NCBI GenBank assembly: GCA_029262895.1
Contig: JAJCYM010000066.1
Location: 1 to 64,000, forward strand
DNA: 64,000 nt
Source of the DNA: Roseivirga sp.
GTDB taxonomy: Bacteria; Bacteroidota; Bacteroidia; Cytophagales; Cyclobacteriaceae
Direction of reading: 5' to 3'
Shown here: in pieces, positions 55,019 through 62,676 of the stretch
How positions within the stretch are numbered: the stretch's first letter is position 1
Layout: each line of letters starts with the position of its first letter
Program-made: the position numbers and the translations under genes
The notes under the pieces: model-generated
Told to the model about the DNA's origin: nothing
The model's database searches: none
Seen by the model: only the letters and a program-made list of their open reading frames with translations

Positions 55019-55875
55019 ACAATCATCTTTTCTATTGGTACTACCAGAATGCCCTCCGCTCCCGCTTCCCGAAGATTTTCGATTACTCCCCAGAAATCAT
55101 CTTCGTTAATCACAGAGTGGATTGAAGACCAGTTTTCCTGGGCAAGGGGCAACACCGTAGGGCTGCGCATGCCAGGGAGAATATCAATGATCTTATCAAT
55201 GGCCTCATTAGGCGCATTGAGCAAAATATACTTGCTGCTACGGGCTGCCTGAACAGCGTCAATCCTGAAAAGCAGCCTCTTCAAAATGGTTCTCTTTTCA
55301 TCTGACAGTTGCTTGTTGGCAATCAAAACCGCCTCAGACCTAAAAATTACTTCCACTTCTTTCAGCCCATTGCTCATCAGTGTACTGCCTGAACTCACAA
55401 TGTCGCATATGCCATAGGCAAGGCCAATGCTTGGAGCAATTTCCACAGATCCACTGATCTCATGGATATCAGCTTCAACATTATTGGCGGCCAGGAAATC
55501 TCCAAGAATTTTGGGATAGGAAGTAGCGAGGCGCTTGCCCTGAAAGTCTCCCAACCCTGAATAGGGTTCGTTTTTGTCTATTGCCAGAGATAATCGGCAC
55601 TTCGAAAAACCAAGTTTTTGAGTCCAATCAACGGCTTTATCTTTTTCTTCTGCCTCGTTGGCACCCACAATGCCTATATCAGCAATGCCATCCTGTACAT
55701 AACCGGGTATATCATCGTCCCGAAGGAATAGAAATTCAAGTGGAAAGTTAGTAGCAACCGACTTCAGCTTACCGGTACCATTGCTGAATTTAATGCCACA
55801 CTCTTTAATGAGCTTTAATGATTCATCGCTGAGTCTTCCACTTTTTTGCACAGCAATGCGTAATATATTGTCCAT
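55015..55875 (-). CDS. hisG: ATP phosphoribosyltransferase, long form
   Basis: 286 residues, so it includes the C-terminal regulatory (histidine-binding) domain and does not need HisZ. Signatures are VQKSGRLSDESLKLIKECGI, LRDDDIPGYVQDGIADIGIVGAN, and SGSVEIAPSIGLAYGICDIVSSGSTL. The C-terminal domain ends with LREAGAEGILVVPIEKMIV. It condenses ATP and PRPP, the first and feedback-regulated step of histidine synthesis. The gene is preceded by a His-rich leader peptide and terminator, so its operon is probably controlled by attenuation as well as by feedback. Confidence 0.96.
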   Translation of the reverse strand: MDNILRIAVQKSGRLSDESLKLIKECGIKFSNGTGKLKSVATNFPLEFLFLRDDDIPGYVQDGIADIGIVGANEAEEKDKAVDWTQKLGFSKCRLSLAIDKNEPYSGLGDFQGKRLATSYPKILGDFLAANNVEADIHEISGSVEIAPSIGLAYGICDIVSSGSTLMSNGLKEVEVIFRSEAVLIANKQLSDEKRTILKRLLFRIDAVQAARSSKYILLNAPNEAIDKIIDILPGMRSPTVLPLAQENWSSIHSVINEDDFWGVIENLREAGAEGILVVPIEKMIV

Positions 55876-55917
55876 AGATTTACTCTACTTTTATTAGAAT
55901 TGGAAAGGATTTGCAAG

Positions 55918-55937
55918 AAAAACTGGCTTATCGCCAG
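55918..55937 (-). terminator. attenuator terminator of the his operon
   Basis: On the minus strand CTGGC-GATAA-GCCAG is followed by TTTTTC (the T5 run is 55922-55918). It lies after the leader peptide stop and 43 bp before hisG. The stem is short (5 bp, GC-rich). It fits a conditional terminator. Confidence 0.65.
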
Positions 55938-55954
55938 GACGGAATAATTATGTG

Positions 55955-55973
55955 CATCTCTCTAAGAGAGATG
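55955..55973 (-). promoter_or_regulatory. hairpin in his leader: CATCTCTC/GAGAGATG
   Basis: A perfect 8-bp stem with 3-nt loop spans the leader peptide stop. Two further competing stems exist: ATGCAC (55999-55994) with GTGCAT (55988-55983), and GTGCATC (55988-55982) with GATGCAC (55958-55952). Mutually exclusive 1:2 and 2:3 type pairings are as expected for an attenuator. Confidence 0.6.
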
Positions 55974-56033
55974 ATGGAAATGATGCACGTGATGTGCATT
56001 GCCAGGGTAGTATGTGTTGATCAATTCGATCAT
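55962..56033 (-). CDS. histidine operon leader peptide
   Basis: 23 codons plus stop TAG (ATG at 56033-56031). Near its end come A-H-H-V-H-H-F-H-H-L, that is six histidine codons out of nine in a row, followed by Leu-Ser-stop. In enterobacterial his operons a leader with consecutive His codons makes ribosome stalling sense charged tRNA-His. Placement between a promoter box and a terminator just before hisG fits this role. No family database is needed, and chance is unlikely. The -7 box TATATTTGC ends 7 nt before the ATG, implying a very short 5' leader. Confidence 0.85.
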   Translation of the reverse strand: MIELINTYYPGNAHHVHHFHHLS

Positions 56034-56039
56034 GAGGTC

Positions 56040-56070
56040 GCAAATATACAGGGGCTGTTAGTTTAAACAA
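56040..56070 (-). promoter_or_regulatory. his operon promoter (-33 TTG / -7 TATATTTGC)
   Basis: On the minus strand TTG (56070-56068), a 19-bp spacer, then TATATTTGC (56048-56040), an exact match to TAnnTTTG plus C. Spacing and sequence fit the Bacteroidota sigma-A consensus. The box lies 6-7 nt upstream of the leader peptide ATG. Confidence 0.75.
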
Positions 56071-56124
56071 GTCATGACCACGTCAATTATAAATTAATTT
56101 GACGTCAGTTCAATTTAGGGAAGT

Positions 56125-56229
56125 CGTCAGATCGGTGAAATTCCGGATCTGCCTGCGCGGAGCCGCTTCGGCAAAGGCTGGTATTTTTCTTCTTTTTTGA
56201 AATTTTGGAAGAAAAATTCCGGAATGACG
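56125..56229. repeat. dispersed CGTCA...TGACG repeat, element C
   Basis: A 105-bp intergenic element bounded by CGTCA (56125-56129) and TGACG (56225-56229), with internal TTCCGGA near both ends (56141-56147 and 56218-56223). It ends TTCCGGAATGACG, like the GGATGAC ends elsewhere. It lies between the his promoter and the divergent GH113-like gene. Confidence 0.5.
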
Positions 56230-56348
56230 TTCTTCCTGCCGATAACGTTATATCTGATGAAATACCCCTTTAGCAGCGAAAAAAGCCAATTGACACTATT
56301 TTATTTTAGCTACTGAAAAACTATTTCGTATTTATCCGTACTAAATTA

Positions 56349-57737
56349 GTGTCCAAACACAACTCATTGTCAAGAACTCCTCTTAAAAGTAAAATCCGAA
56401 CCTTCCTGGTTTGGTACGGTGCCACAGTATTGGGTTTTATACTTATTATACTGGTTGTCCTTCTGACCGATAAGGACATTCAAAGTGAACGAATCCTGAA
56501 CATCTTTTGGCTATCAATCAAAGGACTTTTGAGTGCTACTTCATTTTACCTTGTATCCCTAATTCCTTACATCATTTTTGTTCTCCTCAAAAGTCTCTTT
56601 AAGGATTTCAAGAACAGAGGTTGGCCCGGGTTACTCAAGGGAGTCTCTCTCAAAACGATCACCCCGGTCATATTTATTTGGGGGTCTCTGCAGTTGATTG
56701 ATGAGTACCGCTTCGGAGAACAATTTGAATACGAATGGGATCGTAGCGTAGAAAACCGTTCTGACAGCATACGCAATAGTTTTGCGCTGGATCAGAAACA
56801 ACGGGGTATGCATGTGATGGACTTGGAGTCAGATACCACTGATTTAGAAATTCTCAAAGTCAATAATGTGGAATGGCTCACCTTTGTTCCTTTTATCTCT
56901 CAGCAAGACTATGATACGCCAAGCCTGTCAGGCAACTCTGGACCTCGTGGCATAAAACGCAGATTAAGGCGATGGCAAAACACTATAGAGCTGGCAGACA
57001 AGTATGGTTTTAAGGTTATGGTCAAGCCCCATATTTGGCTCAATAATCGGCCTGGGAATGTTTGGCGATCGAGTATCCGAATGACCAATGAAGAAGATTG
57101 GCAAAAATGGTTTAACCAATACAGCACATTCATATTGGCCCATGCACGAATTGCTGAAACCGTGGGTGCCGAGCAATTTTGTGTGGGTACTGAGTTGAAC
57201 GTTTCTGTAATGGAAAAACCTGAGCTATGGTTAGAATTAATCAAGGAAGTCAGGAAGGTTTATTCAGGTAAGCTTACCTATGCAGCCAACTGGGACGATG
57301 ACCTTGAGGACATTCAACTATGGGATGCCCTCGATTTTATTGGCATTCAGGCCTACTTCCCTGTGGCCAAACGTTCAGCACCCGATTTGGAGGAACTTGA
57401 AGCTGGTTGGAAAAGTCATTATCCATTGTTGGAGGCCCTAAATCAAAAATTCAACAAGCCCATTCTATTTACCGAAATTGGATATAAAACTACACGCAAT
57501 GCCGGAAAAGAACCCTGGGAGTGGGATACTTTCAATCATCGGTTTTACAAACGCATCTCTCACAAAACACAAGCCCTATGCTACGAGGCCTTCTTTAATA
57601 CCGTCTGGCAACAACCCTGGTTTGCCGGTGCACATGTTTGGGAATGGCAAGCTCGAGGGACAAGTGATGGCAACAACAACTCGTTTACATTGGAAGGCAA
57701 ACCTGCATTGAATGTGCTGGCCAAGGGATATCGATAA
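56349..57737 (+). CDS. membrane-anchored GH113-like glycoside hydrolase (TIM barrel)
   Basis: 462 residues, start GTG at 56349. Three helices near residues 18-38, 55-80 and 101-117. A TIM barrel from about 153 follows: RGMHVMDLESDTTDLEILKVNNVEWLTFVPF, GFKVMVKPHIWL, AEQFCVGTELN with acid/base Glu282, and ILFTEIGYK with nucleophile Glu376. The C-terminus AGAHVWEWQARG closes the barrel. It resembles GH113 (beta-mannanase clan). Likely cell-associated glycan hydrolysis; the exact linkage is unknown. No polysaccharide utilisation locus genes are adjacent. Confidence 0.82.
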   Translation: MSKHNSLSRTPLKSKIRTFLVWYGATVLGFILIILVVLLTDKDIQSERILNIFWLSIKGLLSATSFYLVSLIPYIIFVLLKSLFKDFKNRGWPGLLKGVSLKTITPVIFIWGSLQLIDEYRFGEQFEYEWDRSVENRSDSIRNSFALDQKQRGMHVMDLESDTTDLEILKVNNVEWLTFVPFISQQDYDTPSLSGNSGPRGIKRRLRRWQNTIELADKYGFKVMVKPHIWLNNRPGNVWRSSIRMTNEEDWQKWFNQYSTFILAHARIAETVGAEQFCVGTELNVSVMEKPELWLELIKEVRKVYSGKLTYAANWDDDLEDIQLWDALDFIGIQAYFPVAKRSAPDLEELEAGWKSHYPLLEALNQKFNKPILFTEIGYKTTRNAGKEPWEWDTFNHRFYKRISHKTQALCYEAFFNTVWQQPWFAGAHVWEWQARGTSDGNNNSFTLEGKPALNVLAKGYR

Positions 57738-57781
57738 GTTTCTTCTTCTTTGAAGGCTAGAGTATCTCGCTCGTCTACCGC

Positions 57782-58303
57782 CTAACCCTCGCTTGCAAGT
57801 CTCCCTAACTCCCTTTCAAAGCCCTCGGCATTGAACCAACCCTGTTCCTCTACTTCATCCAATATATCATTTAGGCGTTTCCAAAAAGAGGACTTCACAC
57901 CGCTCAGCTGAACGAAGTTCACAGCTTCTGTGAAGGAATTGAATATGCTTTTGTAAAAGGGCTCTTGTTTAATCTGTTTTTGGGCATTGAAACGCAGGGC
58001 CGTTTCTATATTGAATATCATCAGTTCGGCCAAAAGCAAAGGGTCGAGTTCCAAATCCTGAAAGTGACGAATGGCCTTTTGGGCTACCGACCTACGCGCC
58101 TTTGGTTTTCGACCATTGACAGGAAAGTACTCTTTAGAGATTTTGAACTTAGCCTCTTCTAATAGTTTTTCCTCCTTTGGGTTAAAGACAAAGTTATAAT
58201 AGGTGCGAACGGGCTTAAATTTGGCATACAACTCCAACACCTGTGTCTCCAACTCGTCCTTTTTTAAGGACTGTAGGTATTTAACTAAGGCGCGTTTGCT
58301 CAT
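57782..58303 (-). CDS. DUF6155 family protein
   Basis: 173 residues, cytoplasmic, helical. It opens with MSKRALVKYLQSLKKDELETQVLELYAKFKPVRTYYNFVFNP, then KEEKLLEEAKFKISKEYFPVNGRKPKARRSVAQKAIRHF. The charged start and the conserved PKEEKLLEEAKFKI segment are typical of the DUF6155 family of this phylum. Function unknown. A TAGTTTTG box lies about 20 bp upstream of its ATG and may be its promoter. Confidence 0.8.
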   Translation of the reverse strand: MSKRALVKYLQSLKKDELETQVLELYAKFKPVRTYYNFVFNPKEEKLLEEAKFKISKEYFPVNGRKPKARRSVAQKAIRHFQDLELDPLLLAELMIFNIETALRFNAQKQIKQEPFYKSIFNSFTEAVNFVQLSGVKSSFWKRLNDILDEVEEQGWFNAEGFERELGRLASEG

Positions 58304-58322
58304 CTTAAAATTTTGGATTACC

Positions 58323-58330
58323 CAAAACTA
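58323..58330 (-). promoter_or_regulatory. -7 box of the DUF6155 gene
   Basis: On the minus strand TAGTTTTG matches TAnnTTTG exactly, 19 nt before the ATG. A TTG lies 23 bp further upstream. The spacing is at the long end of what the consensus allows. Confidence 0.5.
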
Positions 58331-58404
58331 CATCCTTAACATTAATCTGTAGCCAAGTGGATGGATTTTTTCTAAGATCAATTAATGCCGAAAGGGATAA
58401 GACA

Positions 58405-58458
58405 GTTGCCATGCCTGCCTTTGTCGGCAGACAGGCCGGAAAACTCCGGGATGACAAC
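58405..58458. repeat. dispersed repeat, element D
   Basis: GTTGCCAT (58405-58412) pairs with ATGACAAC (58451-58458) over seven of eight bases. A GC-rich TGCCTGCC...GGCAGACAGGC hairpin lies between. It shares the CCGGGATGAC end with element B. It lies in the 180-bp gap between the ABC permease and DUF6155 genes. Confidence 0.5.
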
Positions 58459-58482
58459 TCAGTGCGTTAAAACGAGCCATTT

Positions 58483-59292
58483 TTACAAATCTCGCTTGAC
58501 CGTTAGTCTCACGGTGCCCAAATAAAAGACTACCATATAGACCAGTACTAGCACCAATTCTTTCAGCTTTACATAGTCCTGAATTTCCTGAAAGGCATAT
58601 TTAGTAAAGGGTACGCTATTGAGCTTATTAATAGTAAGCACCGGTAGAAAATCCTGAGCCCATTGAAAATCAAACATCTGTGATCTTACGAAAATAACCG
58701 CCTCCACAATAGCTATAAAGAACATCAGCGCCATTGTTAATAGCGGCTTCTTGATCAAAGTGGCCAGCATCATCACAAAAAGAAGGTAAGTAAAGAGCTG
58801 CAAAAAGAACACCCCTAAAAAGAAGACATCTTCGAAAATCACCGATATAGAAGTGTCGTAGGAATAAATCAATCCTGTAATCATTCCAAAGACAAATAGC
58901 GTCACTGTAGATGCTAAACTTAGAAAGCCAGCCATGATAATCTTACTCCAGATAAACTCATGCTTACTGAGGCCATCAATCACATTTTGGCGGACCGTGC
59001 GGTATTGGTATTCATTGGTGATGGCATACACCAAGGCCAAGGCAAGAAATACCTTAAAATAAATAGCTACGAAGGTGAGATTCTGCCAGATGTCAGGGAA
59101 CTCATAGAAGGGTAGCATTGTCGGATCAAGTTGATCGATATCAAATTCCCCGAACTTCCTTTTAACCCATTGAAGAAAAGGCATCACTCCCATGCTGATC
59201 ACGGCAATCACAACCAGATAGATTATGGAGAGTACCTTAAATGTTCTATTGGCACCTATCTTATGCCATTCAATTTTCAATAAACGAATCAT
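58483..59292 (-). CDS. ABC-2 type transporter permease
   Basis: 269 residues with about six helices. It opens with MIRLLKIEWHKIGANRTFKVLSIIYLVVIAVISMGV. The central YAITNEYQYRTVRQNVIDGLSKHEFIWSKII is the amphipathic ABC-2 loop with the E-x-R-T-x-R signature. Together with the ATPase it forms an exporter of unknown substrate (lipid, polysaccharide or peptide). Its ATG overlaps the ATPase stop by 4 nt. Confidence 0.88.
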   Translation of the reverse strand: MIRLLKIEWHKIGANRTFKVLSIIYLVVIAVISMGVMPFLQWVKRKFGEFDIDQLDPTMLPFYEFPDIWQNLTFVAIYFKVFLALALVYAITNEYQYRTVRQNVIDGLSKHEFIWSKIIMAGFLSLASTVTLFVFGMITGLIYSYDTSISVIFEDVFFLGVFFLQLFTYLLFVMMLATLIKKPLLTMALMFFIAIVEAVIFVRSQMFDFQWAQDFLPVLTINKLNSVPFTKYAFQEIQDYVKLKELVLVLVYMVVFYLGTVRLTVKRDL

Positions 59293-60194
59293 CCGTTACC
59301 CCCTTCTTTATCAGCCAATATTTCCAAAAATTGTTGTTCGAGACTTCGAGTCTTGAGCAACAGATGACTGGCCGTTATATTATTTTCAAACAAATATTGA
59401 TTTACATCTTCTGAGGAGTAGTCTCCCTGCATGGTCATGATATATTTATCCAGTTCTCGTTTCACCTTGGAAGACATACCAGATTTTTCCAGTACCTCCT
59501 GGAGGTTATCGACCTTGGCTTTGACTTCAATCATCCGATCTCCCTTAGAAACATCGTCAACGAGTCCAGTGTGTATAAGCTTACCCCTTCTCAAAACTGC
59601 AAAGTGAGTACAAACTTTTTGGACTTCATCCAATAAATGGCTTGCCAATAGAATAGTTTTACCACTGTTTGCAATCTCCACAATCAGTTCTCGAATCTCT
59701 GCAATACCCTGTGGATCCAGGCCATTTGTAGGCTCATCCAGCAGCATTACAATCGGATCACAGAGCAAGGCCGATGCAATAGCCAGCCTTTGCTTCATTC
59801 CCAGTGAAAAGGTGGTATACTTAGTGTCCTTTCTTTCATCCAGACCCACCTGATCTATTACCTCAGGAATTCGGTCATAAGAGACTTCCTTAATGTCGCA
59901 TACAATCTTGAGGTTTTGAACGGCCGTGAGATAAGGGTAGAAAATCGGATGTTCTAAAATGGCTCCTATCTTCTTTCTGACATTCTTGTCCGGCTTTTCT
60001 CCGAACCAAAGATAATCTCCATTGGTTGGGTTAATCACATCTAGTATCATGCCCAGCGTGGTAGTTTTACCACTACCATTAGGGCCTAATATGCCGAAGA
60101 TATTGCCCCGCTTTACCTCAAGACTGAGGTCATCTACGGCTTTGATCCTCCCGTAGTGCTTCGAGAGGTTTCGAATCGTTAATACTGTTTCCAA
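59289..60194 (-). CDS. ABC transporter ATP-binding protein
   Basis: 301 residues, start TTG at 60194 because no in-frame ATG exists upstream before a stop. It has Walker A GPNGSGKT at 37-44, signature FSLGMKQ at 129-135 (SLGMKQRLAIASALL) and Walker B LLDEP at 151-155, followed by TNGLDPQG. It drives the ABC-2 permease encoded next. The last 80 residues are a C-terminal domain common in this type. It begins 48 bp after the second DUF4252 gene, so it may belong to the sigma-factor operon. Confidence 0.92.
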   Translation of the reverse strand: METVLTIRNLSKHYGRIKAVDDLSLEVKRGNIFGILGPNGSGKTTTLGMILDVINPTNGDYLWFGEKPDKNVRKKIGAILEHPIFYPYLTAVQNLKIVCDIKEVSYDRIPEVIDQVGLDERKDTKYTTFSLGMKQRLAIASALLCDPIVMLLDEPTNGLDPQGIAEIRELIVEIANSGKTILLASHLLDEVQKVCTHFAVLRRGKLIHTGLVDDVSKGDRMIEVKAKVDNLQEVLEKSGMSSKVKRELDKYIMTMQGDYSSEDVNQYLFENNITASHLLLKTRSLEQQFLEILADKEGGNG

Positions 60195-60242
60195 ATCGTG
60201 TTTTTTAAAATAATTGTGAGTAAGACCATAAAGGCCTACACA

Positions 60243-60803
60243 CTATCTAAAAGCTTCAAGCAAGCTGAAGCTCTCAGCATTGGTATTCATGAATTGAGAA
60301 AGTTGCATCAGGTTTGATAAGTCAGGCACTCCATCCAAGTCAAGCAATGACATACCTTCCTGATTCTGTATTAAAACAACAAAACCATCAGGTTTTGATC
60401 TTTTCTCCCTCATCAAAATATTGATATTCGCTCCTTTTATTCTGGCGGTCATCACACTTTCAAAGCCTTCCCCTTCCACATCAGATTGCAGTTTGTTGAA
60501 ATGCTCATTTCCAGCATTTCGAGGCTCGTAAACAAAGAACTTTACCTTATTTATTCCATCAATCAGACTACCAATATCTGGCAAAACAATCTCTGGTTGA
60601 GCTTCTTCTGACTCTGATTGAGACTCCATTGATGTCTCGGCTAGTCGCTCACTCATTCGAGCAAGCATTCTAAGTGTGCTTTTATAGAAAAAATAGGTGC
60701 CGTCAGGTTCGTAGTTCTGCCTGAAGCGTTCAATACTTCGGCTTTGTGCAAAAGCCGAAGTAGCAAACAGCACCAACACTGTGGTTAAAATTATTCTTTT
60801 CAT
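60243..60803 (-). CDS. DUF4252 family exported protein (second copy)
   Basis: 186 residues. Signal peptide ILTTVLVLFATSAFAQ. The body has the DUF4252 pattern: NYEPDGTYFFYKSTLRMLARM, INKVKFFVYEPRN, FNKLQSDVEGEGFESVMTARIKGANINILMREK and DGFVVLIQNQEGMSLLDLDGVPD. The family is found beside Bacteroidota ECF sigma factors. No function known. It is a diverged paralogue of the upstream gene. Confidence 0.85.
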   Translation of the reverse strand: MKRIILTTVLVLFATSAFAQSRSIERFRQNYEPDGTYFFYKSTLRMLARMSERLAETSMESQSESEEAQPEIVLPDIGSLIDGINKVKFFVYEPRNAGNEHFNKLQSDVEGEGFESVMTARIKGANINILMREKRSKPDGFVVLIQNQEGMSLLDLDGVPDLSNLMQLSQFMNTNAESFSLLEAFR

Positions 60804-60866
60804 ACATCCAAAATCTTAAGTAACACTGTCCCGATGGTTGTCGGGAAACCTCAAAAGAGGGACGGA

Positions 60867-61394
60867 TTAATTTCCGTCCCCAAGTCTTTCGAGTTCTCTA
60901 AAGCCTTCTACTCCAACGCTTTTTGAAAGCTTATAGAGCATATTCAAATCGATGCCATCACCTATGATACTCAAGAGACCAAACTCATTGTCGCCTCCCA
61001 TTACCATAAACAGTTCATCAATTTTATTGCCTTTTTCTTTGATCAGAAAACGTATATTCTTGTCTTCTTCTCTCACAGACATTAGTTCCTCGTAACCTTT
61101 TCCATCTACAAGGGCCAAAGCTTCCCTATACATCTTTTTTCCATCTACATCCTTTTCTGCAGCTATGGCTCTAACTCCTTTGATTTTACCAATGGACTCT
61201 TCCATGTACTTCTGCTCATCCTTATCATCCATCTCAATCGTGCTCATCATCTGAAACATCTTTGAACTGATATTAATACTCAGGAAGTTATCATCTTCCA
61301 TATACTTTGCGAAATACTTCGAAATCGCATCGTTCTGCGCACTCGCTTCGAATGCCAAAACGCTTATAAACAACATTATTACTAACCTTTTCAT
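60867..61394 (-). CDS. DUF4252 family exported protein (first copy)
   Basis: About 175 residues from the ATG at 61394 (a TTG at 61400 would add two residues). Signal peptide MLFISVLAFEASAQ. Key segments are YMEDDNFLSINISSKMFQMMSTIE, IGKIKGVRAIAAEKDVDGKKMYREALALVDGKGYEELMSVREEDKNIRFLIKEKG and ELFMVMGGDNEFGLLSIIGDGID. It lies directly after the anti-sigma gene. The two copies have similar spacing and length, suggesting a local duplication. Confidence 0.86.
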   Translation of the reverse strand: MKRLVIMLFISVLAFEASAQNDAISKYFAKYMEDDNFLSINISSKMFQMMSTIEMDDKDEQKYMEESIGKIKGVRAIAAEKDVDGKKMYREALALVDGKGYEELMSVREEDKNIRFLIKEKGNKIDELFMVMGGDNEFGLLSIIGDGIDLNMLYKLSKSVGVEGFRELERLGDGN

Positions 61395-61414
61395 ATTCAA
61401 TAATTAATCTATTT

Positions 61415-61966
61415 CTAATTTGTTCTATTTAATTCTTTTAAATGTCCGAATGTCGCATCCGAAGCCCTTTCCATTGCTCCAATGTCATTCACAACCTCTT
61501 CAAACTTGCCTAAGTTGCTCAATTCGTTAACTGTCTCGCTCCCCTTATTCATGTATTGAGAAACCAGGAGTAACTGCTTCTTTAATTCTGCATAGGCAGC
61601 TTCTGGTGTATCGAAAGTATCCTCTGGTTGAAATGAGTTTTGCTGTTGAATAAAAATATATGAGCTGATGAACAACACCGCAACGGCTGCCGCAATGCTA
61701 GAATACCTTTTCACATAATCTGAAAATTTCAACACTCTCACCTCTTCAGGAGCAGCTATCGCAGCCAAAAGTTCCGTATCGAAAGACTCATCGAGTTCCT
61801 GGCTGCTTTCATTTTCAAAATGAGCAAACAACTCCTTTACTTCAGACAACTCCTCCGAAACATCTTCATCCTGAAGTAGGCTTTTCAGCTCTTTTTCTTC
61901 TTCAACACTGGTCTCTGTATCCCAGTATTTATGAAGCAGTTTCTCTATTTTCGATTCCATAATCAT
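61415..61966 (-). CDS. single-pass anti-sigma-factor-like protein
   Basis: 183 residues. The N-terminal half is acidic and cytosolic (KIEKLLHKYWDTETSVEEEKELKSLLQDEDVSEELSEVKELF). One helix lies near residue 90-108 (YSSIAAAVAVLFISSYIFI). A short helical periplasmic tail follows. No zinc-finger HxxxCxxC is visible, so it is a non-ZAS anti-sigma candidate by position and topology. It overlaps the sigma-factor gene by 38 nt. Confidence 0.75.
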   Translation of the reverse strand: MIMESKIEKLLHKYWDTETSVEEEKELKSLLQDEDVSEELSEVKELFAHFENESSQELDESFDTELLAAIAAPEEVRVLKFSDYVKRYSSIAAAVAVLFISSYIFIQQQNSFQPEDTFDTPEAAYAELKKQLLLVSQYMNKGSETVNELSNLGKFEEVVNDIGAMERASDATFGHLKELNRTN

Positions 61967-62462
61967 TTTCTTTTGTCAAACTTTCCTTGAGCTTTCTTCT
62001 AGCTCTGAAAAGATTGGTCTTAACCAGGTTAATGTCAATCTCAAGGGTTTCGGCAATCTCTTTGTAAGTAAAACCTTCAATATCCCTAAGTTGCATTACC
62101 TCCCTTTGGCGCTCTGGCAGCTCGGCAATCAAGCCTTTGATTCTTGCCAGAACATCGTTTCGTTCCATTACCACATAAGGTGTATCTCTTTCCTTTCTGG
62201 TATCAAATTGCACCTCGAAAAGGTCTGTCCTCTTCAAATGTTTAGAACGAAGTTTGTCAAGAGCTTTATTCTTAGTCACCTGCATGCACCAGGCTTCCAG
62301 ATTGTGAATAAGATTCAGCTCATTCCGCTTCTCCCAAGCTTTAATCAGACTCTCTTGCACTATATCCTTGGCCAGGTCTTCATCCCGAACAATGTTAAGC
62401 GCAAAACGAAAAAGCTTATTCTTCAGCGGTAGTATTTCTACCTTGTACTGATCAACATCCAT
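61929..62462 (-). CDS. ECF RNA polymerase sigma factor
   Basis: About 177 residues from the ATG at 62462; upstream codons begin with a TTG at 62468. Region 2 is LKNKLFRFALNIVRDEDLAKDIVQESLIKAWEKRNELNLIHNLEAWCMQVTKNKALDKLR. Region 4 is LAELPERQREVMQLRDIEGFTYKEIAETLEIDINLVKTNLFRARRKLKESL. Typical ECF with both helix-turn-helix blocks. It likely drives its own operon with the anti-sigma and DUF4252 genes in response to an envelope signal (inference). Confidence 0.94.
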   Translation of the reverse strand: MDVDQYKVEILPLKNKLFRFALNIVRDEDLAKDIVQESLIKAWEKRNELNLIHNLEAWCMQVTKNKALDKLRSKHLKRTDLFEVQFDTRKERDTPYVVMERNDVLARIKGLIAELPERQREVMQLRDIEGFTYKEIAETLEIDINLVKTNLFRARRKLKESLTKENDYGIENRETAS

Positions 62463-62676
62463 AATCAATAAGTAGACGCCAGCACTCTTATTTAAGTTAA
62501 CAAGCGCATATATTTTTTTGTAATAGAAATTTAATGTAAGATAAATGACTCATTTTAAAGCATTTGACCATTAACTATGTAGAACTGCCAACTATAAATG
62601 CAATATACCAGTTAACAACATGACCTTGTATTACTGCAGGTTTCAGACTAAAATTAACTAATCAATCTAATTGACT

